A stretch of DNA of 64,000 nt, taken from NCBI RefSeq assembly GCF_900240295.1, contig NZ_OEQB01000002.1, positions 186,001-250,000 on the forward strand, written 5' to 3'. The notes under the pieces were generated by a model. That model did not search any database, was not told the origin of the DNA, and saw only the letters and a program-made list of their open reading frames with translations. This document shows, piece by piece, positions 34,666 through 44,582 of the stretch (position 1 is the first letter of the stretch; each line of letters begins with the position of its first letter). The translations under genes and the position numbers were made by a program. This DNA is from Megasphaera vaginalis (ex Bordigoni et al. 2020) (GTDB taxonomy: Bacteria > Bacillota > Negativicutes > Veillonellales > Megasphaeraceae).

Positions 34666-36603
34666 ATGAAACGGTATATTATTGTCGGCGGTGTGGCCGG
34701 AGGTGCGTCGGCAGCGGCGAGACTGCGCCGATTGGATGAAGACGCGCAGATCATTTTGGTGGAACGGGGCCCCTATATTTCGTTCGCCAATTGCGGGTTG
34801 CCTTATTATGCAGGCGACGTCATCAAGGACCGTTCCCGTCTGCTGGTCCAGACCGTTGCGTCCGTACATGGTCGTTTTAACATCGACGTGCGGACGGAAA
34901 GCACTGTCGTCGCCGTTCATACGGCGAAGCGGACTGTGTCGATTTCGCACAACGGCACTGTCTATGAAGAACCGTATGACGGGCTGATCCTGTCTCCGGG
35001 CGCAGTGCCGTTGAAACCGCCGATTCCCGGTATTGACAGCGAAAAGATTCTTATGGTACGTACGATTCCCGACATCGATAAGGTACGCGCGATGGCTGAC
35101 CGTTTTGCCGGAACGGGCAGCGCAGCCATTATCGGCGGCGGTTTTATCGGCATAGAAATGGCGGAGAACTTGAGGCGGCGCGGTATGGAAACGACGGTGA
35201 TTGAAGCGGCTCCGCATATTTTGGCGCCGTTTGATACCGATATGGTTTTGCGGGCTGAACGGGAATTAAATGAGCATGGCGTCGGTTTGCTTTTGCAGGA
35301 TGGCGTGCAGTCCTTTGCCGAAGACGGCGGTAAAGTGGTTATTACGACGCAGAGCGGGCGGCGCCTGTCCGTCGATTTTGTCGTCGCGTCTATCGGTATT
35401 CGTCCAGATACGGCGTTTCTCCGCGACAGCGGTATCGCCTTGAATGAGCGGGGATATATTATTGTTGATGAGACGATGGCAACGAATACTGCTGACGTTT
35501 ACGCCGTCGGTGACGCCGTTCAGGTGCGCCGCCTTCATTCCGAAATGCCGTTGACGGTGGCGTTAGCGGGGCCGGCTAATCACCAGGGGCGTATTGCCGC
35601 CAATAACCTTGCCGGCCATGCCGAACGTTATCAGGGAGCGCAGGGAACGTCGATCGTTAACGTCTTTGACCTGGCTTTTGCCGCTACCGGTGAAAATGAA
35701 CGGGCTCTGCAGGCGCGAGGACAGGCGTACCGTTCCGTGCGGGTTTACGCTGATAATCATGCCGGCTATTATCCCGGCTCCGTTAAGATCGCCATCAAGT
35801 TACTGTTTGCGCCGGATACGGGCGTCGTCTTGGGGGCGCAGATCTATGGCGCTGACGGTGTCGATAAGCGCATTGACGTTTTGGCTACGTTGCTGCGTCA
35901 AGGCGGTACCGTACGTGATCTGGCCGAATTGGAACTGGCCTATGCACCGCCTTTCGGCTCCGCCAAAGATGCCGTCAATATGGCCGGCTTCGCGGCGGAA
36001 AACGTGTTGGACCGATTGACGCAGACCGTTACGTACCAGGAAATGCAGGCTGCCGTCGCCAATGGGGCCGTTCTCCTCGATGTTCGTCCTGATGAAGGCT
36101 ATGTACCCGCTCCGATCGGGCAGCCGCTGCATATACCGCTGGCGCAGCTGCGGGAACGGCTGGCCGAACTGGATCGGCGTAAGGAATATATCACGACTTG
36201 TAAAGTCGGACAGAATGCGTATTACGGCGAACGACTTTTGCGTCAGCACGGTTTCCGCGTGAAAAGCCTGCAAGGCGGCCTGATGAATATTATGGACCAG
36301 CGTTTTACCGCCAGTCCCTCCGCCGCGCCGGCCGGGCAGGAGCGCTGTGCAGTCGTTGCAACTGATGGCGCCGTTCCCTTCGACCGGGACTTTGACGTGA
36401 CGGGAATCTCCTGCCCGGGACCGATGCTGAAGCTCAAAGAGGCCATGGATATGTTGCCTGATGGCGAAGTCGGTCGATTTACCGCTTCTGATCCGGGGTT
36501 CTGGCAAGACAGCGAGGCTTGGTGCCGGTCAACGGGAAATACGGTAGTCCACAGGGAAAAGAGCAACGGCCAGGTCAAGGTCTGGGTGCGCAAGGGGGAG
36601 TAA
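34666..36603 (+). CDS. CoA-disulfide/persulfide reductase fused to rhodanese and TusA-like domains
   Basis: 645 residues in three modules. Residues 1-450 are a pyridine-nucleotide disulfide oxidoreductase with the FAD motif IVGGVAGGASAAARLRR and the single active Cys in FANCGLPYYAG of CoA-disulfide reductases. Residues 460-545 are a rhodanese with YITTCKVGQNAY around its catalytic Cys. Residues 565-645 are a TusA-like domain (VTGISCPGPMLKLKEAM) with the CPxP cysteine. Such fusions reduce persulfides and pass sulfur on. Co-transcribed with an ArsR repressor and a DsrE protein. Confidence 0.92.
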   Translation: MKRYIIVGGVAGGASAAARLRRLDEDAQIILVERGPYISFANCGLPYYAGDVIKDRSRLLVQTVASVHGRFNIDVRTESTVVAVHTAKRTVSISHNGTVYEEPYDGLILSPGAVPLKPPIPGIDSEKILMVRTIPDIDKVRAMADRFAGTGSAAIIGGGFIGIEMAENLRRRGMETTVIEAAPHILAPFDTDMVLRAERELNEHGVGLLLQDGVQSFAEDGGKVVITTQSGRRLSVDFVVASIGIRPDTAFLRDSGIALNERGYIIVDETMATNTADVYAVGDAVQVRRLHSEMPLTVALAGPANHQGRIAANNLAGHAERYQGAQGTSIVNVFDLAFAATGENERALQARGQAYRSVRVYADNHAGYYPGSVKIAIKLLFAPDTGVVLGAQIYGADGVDKRIDVLATLLRQGGTVRDLAELELAYAPPFGSAKDAVNMAGFAAENVLDRLTQTVTYQEMQAAVANGAVLLDVRPDEGYVPAPIGQPLHIPLAQLRERLAELDRRKEYITTCKVGQNAYYGERLLRQHGFRVKSLQGGLMNIMDQRFTASPSAAPAGQERCAVVATDGAVPFDRDFDVTGISCPGPMLKLKEAMDMLPDGEVGRFTASDPGFWQDSEAWCRSTGNTVVHREKSNGQVKVWVRKGE

Positions 36604-36629
36604 GAGAGGCAGTGCAGGACGTGAGCCCG

Positions 36630-37127
36630 ATGACGGCTGCTGCACTGCCCGGAGTGAAAGACGATAAGACGATTATCGTTTTCAGCGGTGATTTCGACAA
36701 GGTGATGGCCGCTTTCGTCATTGCCAACGGAGCGTTGGCGATGGGCAAAAAGGTAACCATGTTCTTTACCTTTTGGGGGCTTAATGCGATCCGCAAGCCT
36801 CAACGGACGGGAATCAGAAAAAAATTGCTGGAAACGATGTTTGAATGGATGATGCCGCGCGGCAGTCGCAACCTGAAACTGTCGAACATGAATATGTTGG
36901 GAATCGGCACCAAACTGATGCGCAAGATCATGGCCGATAAAAACATTTCGTCATTGGAAGAGCTCATTGCCGGTGCGCAGGCACAGGGGGTCCGTATTCT
37001 GGCTTGTCAGATGTCGATGGACGCGATGGGACTGCGGCGGGAAGAACTGCTCGACGGGGTGGAAACGGTCGGCGTCGGGACCTTCTTGGGCGCCTCGGAA
37101 GAGGGGAACATGACGTTGTTTATTTAA
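36630..37127 (+). CDS. DsrE/DsrF-like sulfur-relay protein
   Basis: 165 residues of the DsrE/F/H-like family found next to CoA-disulfide reductases: KTIIVFSGDFDKVMAAFVIA, MFFTFWGLNAIRK, and a late conserved Cys in ILACQMSMDAMGL. Members carry sulfane sulfur on a cysteine between partners, here probably the TusA domain encoded 27 bases upstream. The start is uncertain: GTG codons at 36612 and 36621 are also in frame, and the ATG at 36630 best fits family length. Confidence 0.82.
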   Translation: MTAAALPGVKDDKTIIVFSGDFDKVMAAFVIANGALAMGKKVTMFFTFWGLNAIRKPQRTGIRKKLLETMFEWMMPRGSRNLKLSNMNMLGIGTKLMRKIMADKNISSLEELIAGAQAQGVRILACQMSMDAMGLRREELLDGVETVGVGTFLGASEEGNMTLFI

Positions 37128-37228
37128 ATGTCTCCGATTGCGTCGGCGTGCCTGAGGGCTCGCACAGACTGTCGGGAAATAGAGATAACGGCTTTTCGCC
37201 GCCTCGGCGGATAGGGTCTGAAAGATAT

Positions 37229-37259
37229 AAAAAGGACTGTCATTGACAGTCCTTTTTTT
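37229..37259. terminator. Bidirectional terminator between the sulfur operon and ychF
   Basis: AAAAAGGACTGTCA pairs with TGACAGTCCTTTTT around a 1-2 base loop, and works for the convergent dsrE and ychF genes. Confidence 0.9.
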
Positions 37260-37261
37260 GA

Positions 37262-38368
37262 TCAGACGTTGAAACGGAAATACGTGACATCGCCATCTTG
37301 CATGACGTAGTCCTTTCCTTCGAGACGGATAAGGCCTTTCTCTTTGGCGGCCTGTTCGCTGCCGCAGGCAATGAGATCTTCGTAGGAGACGATTTCGGCG
37401 CGGATAAACCCGCGTTCAATATCAGTGTGAATCTTGCCTGCCGCTTTCTGCGCTTTCGTACCGTCGGTGATGGTCCAGGCGCGGACTTCATCGGCGCCGG
37501 CGGTAAAGAAATTGATCAGCCCGAGGAGCGCGTAGGCTGCTTTGATCAATTTGTCCAGTCCCGCTTCGGGCAGCCCCAGTTCTTCCAAGAACATGGCCGC
37601 TTCGTCGGCAGGCAGTTCGGCAATTTCCGATTCGATTTTAGCGGAAACAGCAACGACTTGGGCTCCTTCCGCTTTGGCGAAGGCGACTACCTTTTGGACA
37701 AACGGATTTTCAGCGGCCGTTGCCACTTCCTCTTCGGCGACATTGGCGATGTAGAGGACCGGCTTTAATGTCAGCAGATTGAGTTCCTTGATCAACGGCA
37801 GTTCGTCTTTGGTCAAGGCCGCTTTGCGGGCAGATTCTCCGTTTTCCAGTGCCGTCAGGACTTTCTGCACGACGGCCAGCTCCGCTTTGGCGTTCTTATC
37901 GCCGCATTGGGCGATCTTGGTGATCCTGTCGGCCCGTTTTTGCGTAGTTTCCAGGTCGGCGAGACAGAGCTCCGTATTGATTGTTTCTATATCGCGGAGC
38001 GGATCGATGGAGCCGTCCACATGGGTAATATTGGAATCTTCAAAGCAGCGGACGACTTCGGCAATGGCGTCGGTTTCACGGATATGGCTCAAAAATTTAT
38101 TGCCCAGGCCTTCTCCTTTTGACGCGCCGGCGACGAGCCCGGCAATGTCGACAAAACGCATGACGGCGGGAATCGTTTTTTTCGGCACATACATGTCGGT
38201 CAGAATCTGAATCCGTTTATCCGGAACTTCTACGACGCCGACATTCGGTTCAATTGTGCAGAACGGATAATTGGCCGCTTCTGCTCCGGCCTTGGTGATG
38301 GCATTGAAAAGGGTACTCTTGCCGACATTCGGCAAGCCGACAATGCCTACTTCAAGATTGGTGCTCAC
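37262..38368 (-). CDS. ychF: Obg-like GTPase/ATPase YchF
   Basis: 368 residues, the normal size. The P-loop is GLPNVGKSTLFNAI, switch II DIAGLVAGASKGEGLGN, and the altered specificity motif that makes YchF prefer ATP lies around LYIANVAEEE. The C-terminal TGS domain ends in DYVMQDGDVTYFRFNV. It associates with ribosomes and is implicated in stress responses. It follows dapL by 13 bases on the same strand, which suggests an operon. Confidence 0.96.
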   Translation of the reverse strand: MSTNLEVGIVGLPNVGKSTLFNAITKAGAEAANYPFCTIEPNVGVVEVPDKRIQILTDMYVPKKTIPAVMRFVDIAGLVAGASKGEGLGNKFLSHIRETDAIAEVVRCFEDSNITHVDGSIDPLRDIETINTELCLADLETTQKRADRITKIAQCGDKNAKAELAVVQKVLTALENGESARKAALTKDELPLIKELNLLTLKPVLYIANVAEEEVATAAENPFVQKVVAFAKAEGAQVVAVSAKIESEIAELPADEAAMFLEELGLPEAGLDKLIKAAYALLGLINFFTAGADEVRAWTITDGTKAQKAAGKIHTDIERGFIRAEIVSYEDLIACGSEQAAKEKGLIRLEGKDYVMQDGDVTYFRFNV

Positions 38369-38381
38369 TGTTCAACCACCT

Positions 38382-39623
38382 TTATGCTAATAAATGCAAT
38401 GCTGCAATGCGGCGTATCGCTTCTTCCGTATTTTCTTTCGTGCCGAAAGCCGTCAGGCGGAGATACCCTTCGCCATGGGGGCCGAATCCGGATCCCGGCG
38501 TTGTGACGACATGCGCTTTTTCGAGCAGCAAATCAAAGAAATCCCAGCTCTTCATGCCGTTTGGGGTCTGAACCCAGGCGTAAGGCGAATTCGTGGCGCC
38601 ATAGACGGTATAGCCGGCAGCCTGTAAGCCGTCACGGATAATGTGCGCGTTGTTCATGTAATAGTCGACATCGGCGAGGCATTGCCGTTGGCCGGCTTCG
38701 GAATAATAAGCTTCCGCGGCGCGTTGGATGATGTACGGCGTGCCGTTGAAAAAGGTGCATTGACGGCGGTTCCACATGGGGTTCAGTTCGACAGGCGTAC
38801 CGTCTGTCCGATAAGCCATGCAGGCTTTCGGAACGACGACATAGGAACAGCGCGTGCCCGTAAAACCGGCACACTTGGAATAGGAGCGGAGTTCGATGGC
38901 GACTTCTTTCGCGCCGGCCACTTCATAAATGCTGTGGGGCACATCCTTTTCCGTTATATAGGTTTCGTAAGCGGAATCGTAAATCAGAACGACTTTATTT
39001 TCTTTGGCATAGGCAATCCAGGTTTCCAGTTCTTTTCTCGACATTGCCGTTCCCGTCGGATTGCTGGGATTGCAGAGATAAATGATATCGACTTTTTCGG
39101 CAGGCGGCTGGGCTTTAAAGCCGTTTTCCGGCGTGCAGGGCAAATAGACGACGCCGCTGTAAATGCCTTTGTCGGCGTCAAAAGCGCCCGTGTGGCCGAG
39201 CATGACATTGGAATCGAGATAAACGGGATAGACGGGGTCCGCTACGGCGAACCGCATATCATTGCCGAAAATTTCCTGAATACAGGCAACGTCCGTTTTG
39301 GCGCCGTCGCCGACAAACACTTCATCGGGATCGAGCGTAACGCCGCGTTTTTCGTAATCTCCCTTGATGATGGCCTGACGGAGAAAATCGTAACCCTGCT
39401 CGGGACCATAACCGCGGAACGTTTCCGCTTGGCCCATTTCGTCGACAGCTTTATGCATCGCTTCAATGATTGCCGGCGCCAGAGGGCGCGTGACATCGCC
39501 GATACCGAGGCGAATGATGGAAGCGTCGGGATGTGCCTTGGAAAAGGCGTCCACTTTTTTGGCAATTGTAGCAAAGAGATAATTGCCGGGGAGTTTTAGA
39601 TAATGTTCATTTACATGAGCCAT
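38382..39623 (-). CDS. dapL: LL-diaminopimelate aminotransferase
   Basis: 413 residues, a fold-type I PLP enzyme of the DapL group: VNEHYLKLPGNYLFATIAKKV at the start, IRLGIGDVTRPLAPAI, and the PLP-lysine region ELRSYSKCAGFTGTRCSY. It makes LL-diaminopimelate directly from tetrahydrodipicolinate for lysine and peptidoglycan, bypassing the succinylase or acetylase routes. This route occurs in many anaerobes of the Firmicutes. A matching minus-strand promoter is visible upstream. Confidence 0.96.
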   Translation of the reverse strand: MAHVNEHYLKLPGNYLFATIAKKVDAFSKAHPDASIIRLGIGDVTRPLAPAIIEAMHKAVDEMGQAETFRGYGPEQGYDFLRQAIIKGDYEKRGVTLDPDEVFVGDGAKTDVACIQEIFGNDMRFAVADPVYPVYLDSNVMLGHTGAFDADKGIYSGVVYLPCTPENGFKAQPPAEKVDIIYLCNPSNPTGTAMSRKELETWIAYAKENKVVLIYDSAYETYITEKDVPHSIYEVAGAKEVAIELRSYSKCAGFTGTRCSYVVVPKACMAYRTDGTPVELNPMWNRRQCTFFNGTPYIIQRAAEAYYSEAGQRQCLADVDYYMNNAHIIRDGLQAAGYTVYGATNSPYAWVQTPNGMKSWDFFDLLLEKAHVVTTPGSGFGPHGEGYLRLTAFGTKENTEEAIRRIAALHLLA

Positions 39624-39673
39624 GCAATGCCCTCCTTAAATTCACATACCGTTTTGTGTAAGTAACAACTTTT

Positions 39674-39701
39674 ATTGTACTACAAGGGGACCGTATTGCA
39701 A
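39674..39701 (-). promoter_or_regulatory. Promoter of dapL-ychF
   Basis: On the minus strand, TTGCAA (39696-39701), a 16-base spacer and TACAAT (39674-39679), about 50 bases before the dapL ATG. Confidence 0.7.
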
Positions 39702-39733
39702 AGTTTTCCCTTTCGTCCCTGGTTATGATAAAA

Positions 39734-39752
39734 TAAAATAATAATCATTCGA
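39734..39752 (+). promoter_or_regulatory. Possible Fur box before the flavodoxin-type gene
   Basis: An AT-rich stretch ending in ATAATCATTCG matches the 19-base Fur consensus at about 13 positions. Flavodoxins are often induced when iron is short, so the site is plausible, but base composition weakens it. Confidence 0.35.
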
Positions 39753-39780
39753 AAAGCTATTTATAGAGGAGGACGCGCAG

Positions 39781-40368
39781 ATGAAAGCAGCAATTTTCAT
39801 GGGGAGCCCGCGGAAAAAGGGGAATACGGCACAATGTCTTACGCCTTTTTGTGAAGAATTGTCTCGCAGCGGCGCCGCATATACGGTGACCTGGCTTTAC
39901 GATAAAACTATTTCTCCTTGTATCGCCTGTCGCGGCTGTCAAAAGGACTGGTCCGGGTTTAACTGCGTGATTGCCGACGATATGCAGGATATTGCCGTCC
40001 AGGTTATGGACAGCGACCTGATCGTCTTGGCGACACCGATTTACTCATGGTACTGTACGGCGCCGATGAAGGCAATGCTTGACCGTTTGGTCTATGGACT
40101 GAACAAGTATTATGGCGAGGAAGTGGGGCCGTCGCTGTGGGCCGGAAAACGTCTGGCCGTTTTTACGACGTGCGGGTATAAGCCGGAACATGGAGCCGAC
40201 CTGTTCGTTGCAGGGATGCGCCGTTACTGCAAACATTCCAAGCTCACCTATGTCGGCTTGTTTGCAGAGCGCCATTTAGGCTACAACACGGTGTTTATGG
40301 ATGAAAAAAAAGCGGACCACGCGCGGCAATTTGCGCGGGACATGGTGCAAGCCTGTTCACTTGGCTGA
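39781..40368 (+). CDS. Flavodoxin-fold NAD(P)H-dependent FMN reductase family protein (iron-sulfur flavoprotein-like)
   Basis: 195 residues. The flavin phosphate loop is FMGSPRKKGNTAQCL, then CIACRGCQKDWSGFNC, a cysteine-rich segment like that of iron-sulfur flavoproteins, then LATPIYSWYCTAPMKAMLDR at the flavin ring. Function could be quinone or flavin reduction. RBS GAGGAGG. A second flavodoxin gene follows after 67 bases on the same strand. Confidence 0.85.
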   Translation: MKAAIFMGSPRKKGNTAQCLTPFCEELSRSGAAYTVTWLYDKTISPCIACRGCQKDWSGFNCVIADDMQDIAVQVMDSDLIVLATPIYSWYCTAPMKAMLDRLVYGLNKYYGEEVGPSLWAGKRLAVFTTCGYKPEHGADLFVAGMRRYCKHSKLTYVGLFAERHLGYNTVFMDEKKADHARQFARDMVQACSLG

Positions 40369-40435
40369 GGTAATCGTCCGGCGTCTTTTGGATGCCAAGG
40401 ATCACACGAATTATCATTGCAGAAAGGTAGATATT

Positions 40436-40963
40436 ATGAACGAATATACGGCGAAAAAATGTCTGGTTGCCTATTTCTCTCATCGGGGCATGAATTATAT
40501 GAGCGGTAAGATTGTCGATCTGCAGCGCGGTAATACGGAACGGGCTGCGGAAATCATTGTACAGTTGACCGGCGGTACGGCATTTCGCATCGAAACGGAA
40601 GCGGAATATCCCTATGAGTACAGGGAAACGGTAGCGGCGGCCAAAGAGGAGAAAAAGACGCAGGCCCGTCCGGCGCTGCGCCATAACGACCTTGATGTGG
40701 CGGATTACGATCTTCTCTTTCTCGGGTATCCCAATTGGTGCGGCACGATTCCGATGGCTGTCGCCGCCTTTTTGGAAAGTCATGATTTCTCCGGCATGAC
40801 GATCAAACCGTTTTGCACGCATGAAGGCAGCGGCTTCGGTACGAGCCTTCAAGACATCTTGGCCCTTTGCCCGTCGTGCCGACTGGAAGAGGGGCTGGCT
40901 CTTTTCGGTACGACTGTCGGTGACGCCGAGAGTGATATCCGGCACTGGCTGTACCGGGAATAA
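40436..40963 (+). CDS. Flavodoxin (long, Flavodoxin_4 type)
   Basis: 175 residues. It begins with CLVAYFSHRGMNYMSG in place of the classic T-x-T-G-N-T phosphate loop and has the second flavin segment FLGYPNWCGTIPMAVAAFLE and PFCTHEGSGFGTSLQDI, both characteristic of the Flavodoxin_4 group. It is probably an electron carrier or quinone-reductase-like protein. The upstream frame extends to 40301, but the ATG at 40436 has the RBS AGAAAGG. Followed by a strong terminator. Confidence 0.85.
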   Translation: MNEYTAKKCLVAYFSHRGMNYMSGKIVDLQRGNTERAAEIIVQLTGGTAFRIETEAEYPYEYRETVAAAKEEKKTQARPALRHNDLDVADYDLLFLGYPNWCGTIPMAVAAFLESHDFSGMTIKPFCTHEGSGFGTSLQDILALCPSCRLEEGLALFGTTVGDAESDIRHWLYRE

Positions 40964-40966
40964 ATG

Positions 40967-41025
40967 AAAAAAACGTTCTTTCCGATCCCCCTTTTTCGGG
41001 AGTGTTGGAAAGAACGTTTTTTTTT
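40967..41025. terminator. Bidirectional terminator between the flavodoxin and the ABC permease
   Basis: AAAAAACGTTCTTTCC pairs with GGAAAGAACGTTTTTT; a small inner hairpin occupies the loop. It serves the convergent genes on both sides. Confidence 0.9.
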
Positions 41026-41035
41026 ATTTCCGTTG

Positions 41036-42253
41036 TTATTCGTAGCGGAGCGCTTCGATCGGATCGAGCCGGGCTGCTTTCCGGGCGGGGTAAATGCCGA
41101 AGAAGAGGCCGATACCGACGGAAAAACAGAAGGAGACGATGATCGGAGCGGCTGTGACGACGGGCGTAAATTTGCCGCTCATGCGGATCGCTTCGGCGAG
41201 ACCGACGCCCATGGCGACGCCGAGCAGACCGCCGATGACGCCGATGACGACGGATTCGATCAGAAATTGCAGCATGATCGTGCGGAAGGTGGCGCCCAGC
41301 GCTTTGCGGATACCGATTTCACGAGTTCGTTCCGTAACGGAAACCATCATGATATTCATAATGCCGATGCCGCCGACGAGCAGCGATATGGCGGCAATGC
41401 TGCCTAAGAAGAGCGTCAGCATCGTCGTCGTGCTGGTCATGGTCTCCATGAGGCTCGTCAGGTTGCGAACGGTGAAATCGTCTTCCTTGGTGCCGATAAT
41501 GTGGTGACGCTGACGCAGCAACGTTTCGATCTGGCTCTGGACACTTTCGATTTTATCGGCGCTGGAAACCTGCACATTAATGGTCTTAACGTAGGTAATA
41601 CCGAGCAGTCGTTCTTGCGCCGTCGTCAAGGGAACGATGACGACGTCGTCCTGATCCTGTCCCATTGACGACTGGCCTTTCGATTCCAGGACGCCGATAA
41701 CGCGGTACGGTTGATTGTTGATGCGGATCGAACGGCCGACGGGATTGACGCTGTCGAAAAGATTGCCGGCGACGGTCGGGCCGATGACGGCGACGCGGTT
41801 GCGCGAATCCAGGTCGGCTTGACTGACGAAGGAACCGGAGGTGACGGAAAGCGAACGAATATTGAGGTATTCCGGCGTGACGCCGTAGACCGTCGTATTC
41901 CAGTTTTCATTGCCGTAGACGATTTGGTAGGATTTATTGACTGTCGGAGAGACGTAGTCGATGTCCTTGATTTTTTTCTTAATGGCATCGGCGTCATCCA
42001 GTTTGAGTTTTTCACCGGACCCGGCGGCTGTGCGGACGCCGCCGGAATTTGTGGCGCCGGGGATGATGATCAGCATATTGCTGCCTAAGCTGGCAATGGA
42101 GTTGGTTACATTCTGCTTGACGCCCATGCCGATGGAAATCATGACGATAACGGCGCCGACGCCGATAATGATACCCAACATGGTGAGAATGGAGCGAAGT
42201 TTGTTCGAGAGCAGGGCGGAAATGGCAATGCGTATGCTTTCACTAAACAACAT
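41036..42253 (-). CDS. MacB-type ABC exporter permease
   Basis: 405 residues. The N-terminal helix ([21 protein letters not shown]) is followed by a periplasmic MacB_PCD domain of about 220 residues and three C-terminal helices in the FtsX domain, with [22 protein letters not shown] as the family signature. The ATPase is a separate protein (42243-42950), unlike E. coli MacB. The ATG at 42253 overlaps the end of the ATPase gene by 11 bases; an upstream extension to 42277 has no support. The set likely exports a peptide, antibiotic or lipid. Confidence 0.92.
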   Translation of the reverse strand: MLFSESIRIAISALLSNKLRSILTMLGIIIGVGAVIVMISIGMGVKQNVTNSIASLGSNMLIIIPGATNSGGVRTAAGSGEKLKLDDADAIKKKIKDIDYVSPTVNKSYQIVYGNENWNTTVYGVTPEYLNIRSLSVTSGSFVSQADLDSRNRVAVIGPTVAGNLFDSVNPVGRSIRINNQPYRVIGVLESKGQSSMGQDQDDVVIVPLTTAQERLLGITYVKTINVQVSSADKIESVQSQIETLLRQRHHIIGTKEDDFTVRNLTSLMETMTSTTTMLTLFLGSIAAISLLVGGIGIMNIMMVSVTERTREIGIRKALGATFRTIMLQFLIESVVIGVIGGLLGVAMGVGLAEAIRMSGKFTPVVTAAPIIVSFCFSVGIGLFFGIYPARKAARLDPIEALRYE

Positions 42254-42950
42254 CCATGACCACCCCTTTTCCGGCATCTTTCGTGATCAGACCGTCGGCA
42301 AGCAACAGCTGACGGCTGGCGCAAGCTGCGATTTCCGGTTCGTGCGTAACCAGGATGACCGTCTTTTTATCTTTGTGGAGCTCTTCGAAAAGGCTCATAA
42401 TATCCCGTGTCGATTTGGTGTCGAGATTACCCGTCGGTTCGTCGGCCATGATAATATGCGGGTTGTTGACCAGCGCTCTGGCAATGGCGACGCGCTGCCG
42501 CTGTCCGCCGGATAATTCATTCGGCTTGTGATCGGCCCAAGTACCGAGACCGACGGCTTCCAGCTTGGCTTTGGCCCGCTGCGTTCGTTCTTTATGACCG
42601 ACACCGGCATACACCAGGGGAAGCGCAACATTTTCAAGGGCAGATATGCGGCCTAAGAGGTTAAAATTTTGAAAAACGAAGCCGATTCGTTTGTTTCTTG
42701 TTTCGGCCAATTCATCATCAGTCAGATGAGCGACTTCCTGACCGCCCAGTACATACGAACCTTCCGTCGGTCTGTCGAGACAGCCGAGGATGTTCATCAA
42801 TGTCGACTTGCCGGAGCCGGACGGTCCCATCAGCGCGGCGAATTCGCCTTCTTTGATTTCCAACGAAATGCCGGCCAACGCGGCAAAGTCTTCGCTGCCG
42901 ATGTGATATATTTTCCGTATATTTGTAAGCTTTATCATTGCTTGATCCAT
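42243..42950 (-). CDS. MacB/LolD-type ABC transporter ATPase
   Basis: 235 residues: Walker [10 protein letters not shown], signature LSGGQRQR, Walker [13 protein letters not shown], and the Q loop in VFQNFNLL. The FNLL and DEPTGNLD patterns place it in the MacB/LolD/FtsE group of mechanotransmission exporters. It lies between the adaptor and permease genes in one operon (adaptor first). Confidence 0.93.
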   Translation of the reverse strand: MDQAMIKLTNIRKIYHIGSEDFAALAGISLEIKEGEFAALMGPSGSGKSTLMNILGCLDRPTEGSYVLGGQEVAHLTDDELAETRNKRIGFVFQNFNLLGRISALENVALPLVYAGVGHKERTQRAKAKLEAVGLGTWADHKPNELSGGQRQRVAIARALVNNPHIIMADEPTGNLDTKSTRDIMSLFEELHKDKKTVILVTHEPEIAACASRQLLLADGLITKDAGKGVVMDVV

Positions 42951-42967
42951 ATAAGTCCGCTCCTTAC

Positions 42968-44107
42968 CTACATTGGCGGAGGCCCTTGCCTGCTGCTCTT
43001 TGATGAAGACGAAGAAGATGATGATGATTTGGAAGCCGTGTACGAAATGGAAACCTTATCGCCATCTTCCAAACCGCTGGTAATTTCGACGTATTCATCA
43101 CTGTATATGCCCGTCTTGACGGGGACTTGCTCTGTTTGTCCGGCAGCATTGACGCGCAATACGTAGGAACCGTCATTGTTGGTTTTTAAGGCGGCAATGG
43201 GGATGGCCAGCGCATTTTCTTTTTCTGACGTGTTGATGTCGACACGGGCCGTCATGCCGAGCCGCAATTCATCGTTCGGGTCGTCGACGTCCAGCGTGAC
43301 ATAATAGTAGATGACGCTGGCCGTTGAAGAGGATGAAGAGGACGAAGAGGAACTGGATGTCGTATCCCAGGTGTTGCTCGTGTCCGTCTTCGATATTTTT
43401 GAAACGCGGGCCGTGAAGGTGCGGCCTGTATACGTATCAACCGTAAAGGTTGCCGTCTGGCCGACTTTGATATTGCCGATATCGGTTTCATCTATTTTCG
43501 CGAGGATCTGTTTTTGCGAAGTATCGGCAATACGCATGATGACTGTCGGGCTGCTGTTGCCCTGGACGGCCATCGTGCCTGCCGATTTCGGTTCGCCGAC
43601 GACAACGCCGTCCATGGGCGCCGTAATGACCGTTTCGGCGACATCCGATTCAGCGGCCGTTAAACTGCTGACAGCCGTATCGTAGTCATAAGCAGCGTTA
43701 TCCAGATCCTGCTTGGCGCCGGCGCCGGCTTCGTAAAGGGATTTGGCCCGTTCATATGCTAATTGCGTGTTAGTTACCTTATACTGCGCCTGGTCGCGTT
43801 TTGCTTCATAATCCTTGCCGTCCAAAGTGGCGACCGTTTCGCCTTTGGTTACGGTATCGTTTTCTTTAACCAGAACGGAACTGATGCGAGCCGTGATTTT
43901 CGGGGATACTTCGACGGAATTTACGGGGCTGATCGTACCGGTGGCGGAAACGGTGGATTTCAAATTCATGCGGGATACCTCGGCCGTCTCCACTGCCGAA
44001 GCCTGGCTTGCCGCTTCTTTTGCCTGGTAGTATTCATAAGCGCCGAAGGCGCACGCCGCGATGATAATGGCGGCAATCGCCATTTTCACTTTACTGTTTA
44101 CTGTCAT
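42968..44107 (-). CDS. MacA-type periplasmic adaptor of the ABC exporter
   Basis: 379 residues. A membrane anchor ([18 protein letters not shown]), then a lipoyl half-motif ([20 protein letters not shown]), a short coiled hairpin, the second lipoyl half ([20 protein letters not shown]), and a beta-barrel domain. It has an unusual run of eleven Ser (about residues 250-262) in the barrel domain and a Ser-rich tail ending RQGPPPM. The ATG at 44107 follows AGGTGATG and starts the anchor; a longer frame to 44257 is unlikely. First gene of the three-gene exporter operon. Confidence 0.9.
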   Translation of the reverse strand: MTVNSKVKMAIAAIIIAACAFGAYEYYQAKEAASQASAVETAEVSRMNLKSTVSATGTISPVNSVEVSPKITARISSVLVKENDTVTKGETVATLDGKDYEAKRDQAQYKVTNTQLAYERAKSLYEAGAGAKQDLDNAAYDYDTAVSSLTAAESDVAETVITAPMDGVVVGEPKSAGTMAVQGNSSPTVIMRIADTSQKQILAKIDETDIGNIKVGQTATFTVDTYTGRTFTARVSKISKTDTSNTWDTTSSSSSSSSSSSTASVIYYYVTLDVDDPNDELRLGMTARVDINTSEKENALAIPIAALKTNNDGSYVLRVNAAGQTEQVPVKTGIYSDEYVEITSGLEDGDKVSISYTASKSSSSSSSSSKSSRQGPPPM

Positions 44108-44257
44108 GTCATCACCTGATCGTTTTATGTTGTAATTGAGTATGGATATAACGCGAATCTTAAAGAATTCGCAGTTGCAACTCAGTATACCATGAATCGG
44201 GCAGGCGTGAAAGATTCGACAGGCGTCGGAGCGGATATTTACAACAAACTGTAACAA

Positions 44258-44538
44258 AATGACGGGAAACAGATGCGATGCCGAAGGATAAGATTGAAAC
44301 CATCGTTAATCATGAAAAAGAGGTATGATGAAAACGTCGCCATCGTGCTGCTCGTGGTGTTGCCATGCGCGGGGAATACGGCTGCCGCAGCGGCGTTTTT
44401 TGCCTGACGTAACAGGACCTGTACCTGTAAATAATATGAAAATATACTATCCCGCTTATCTCGTTGTGTGCACAAAATGAGAAGTGATACTTAGGGATAA
44501 AGTATATTGTATATATCCATAACCGCATAAACTATCAA
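44258..44538. other. Gene-free stretch between two divergent operons
   Basis: About 280 bases contain no credible gene on either strand. It should hold the minus-strand promoter of the MacAB-like operon. A GC-rich piece (about 44335-44405) ends in GCGGCGTTTTTT and could form a weak hairpin, but no known riboswitch core is visible. From about 44440 the sequence becomes AT-rich. Confidence 0.5.
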
Positions 44539-44577
44539 GATATCCATGAATACCTGAGAAATGTATTCATGGATATC
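44539..44577. promoter_or_regulatory. Perfect inverted repeat 1 upstream of the acyl-CoA operon (15-9-15)
   Basis: GATATCCATGAATAC (44539-44553) and its exact reverse complement (44563-44577) flank 9 bases. It lies six bases before a second, different palindrome. The absence of a T-run argues against a terminator, and an operator is more likely. Confidence 0.7.
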
Positions 44578-44582
44578 CCCGT

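Noticed and set aside
36600-36632. CoA-disulfide reductase and DsrE considered as one gene split by a frameshift
   Set aside because: The reductase ends normally after the TusA domain, and the DsrE protein has its own plausible start; separate genes are the common arrangement.
44335-44405. GC-rich stretch considered as a riboswitch
   Set aside because: No conserved core of a known riboswitch class is visible, and no regulated gene follows within a plausible distance on the plus strand.
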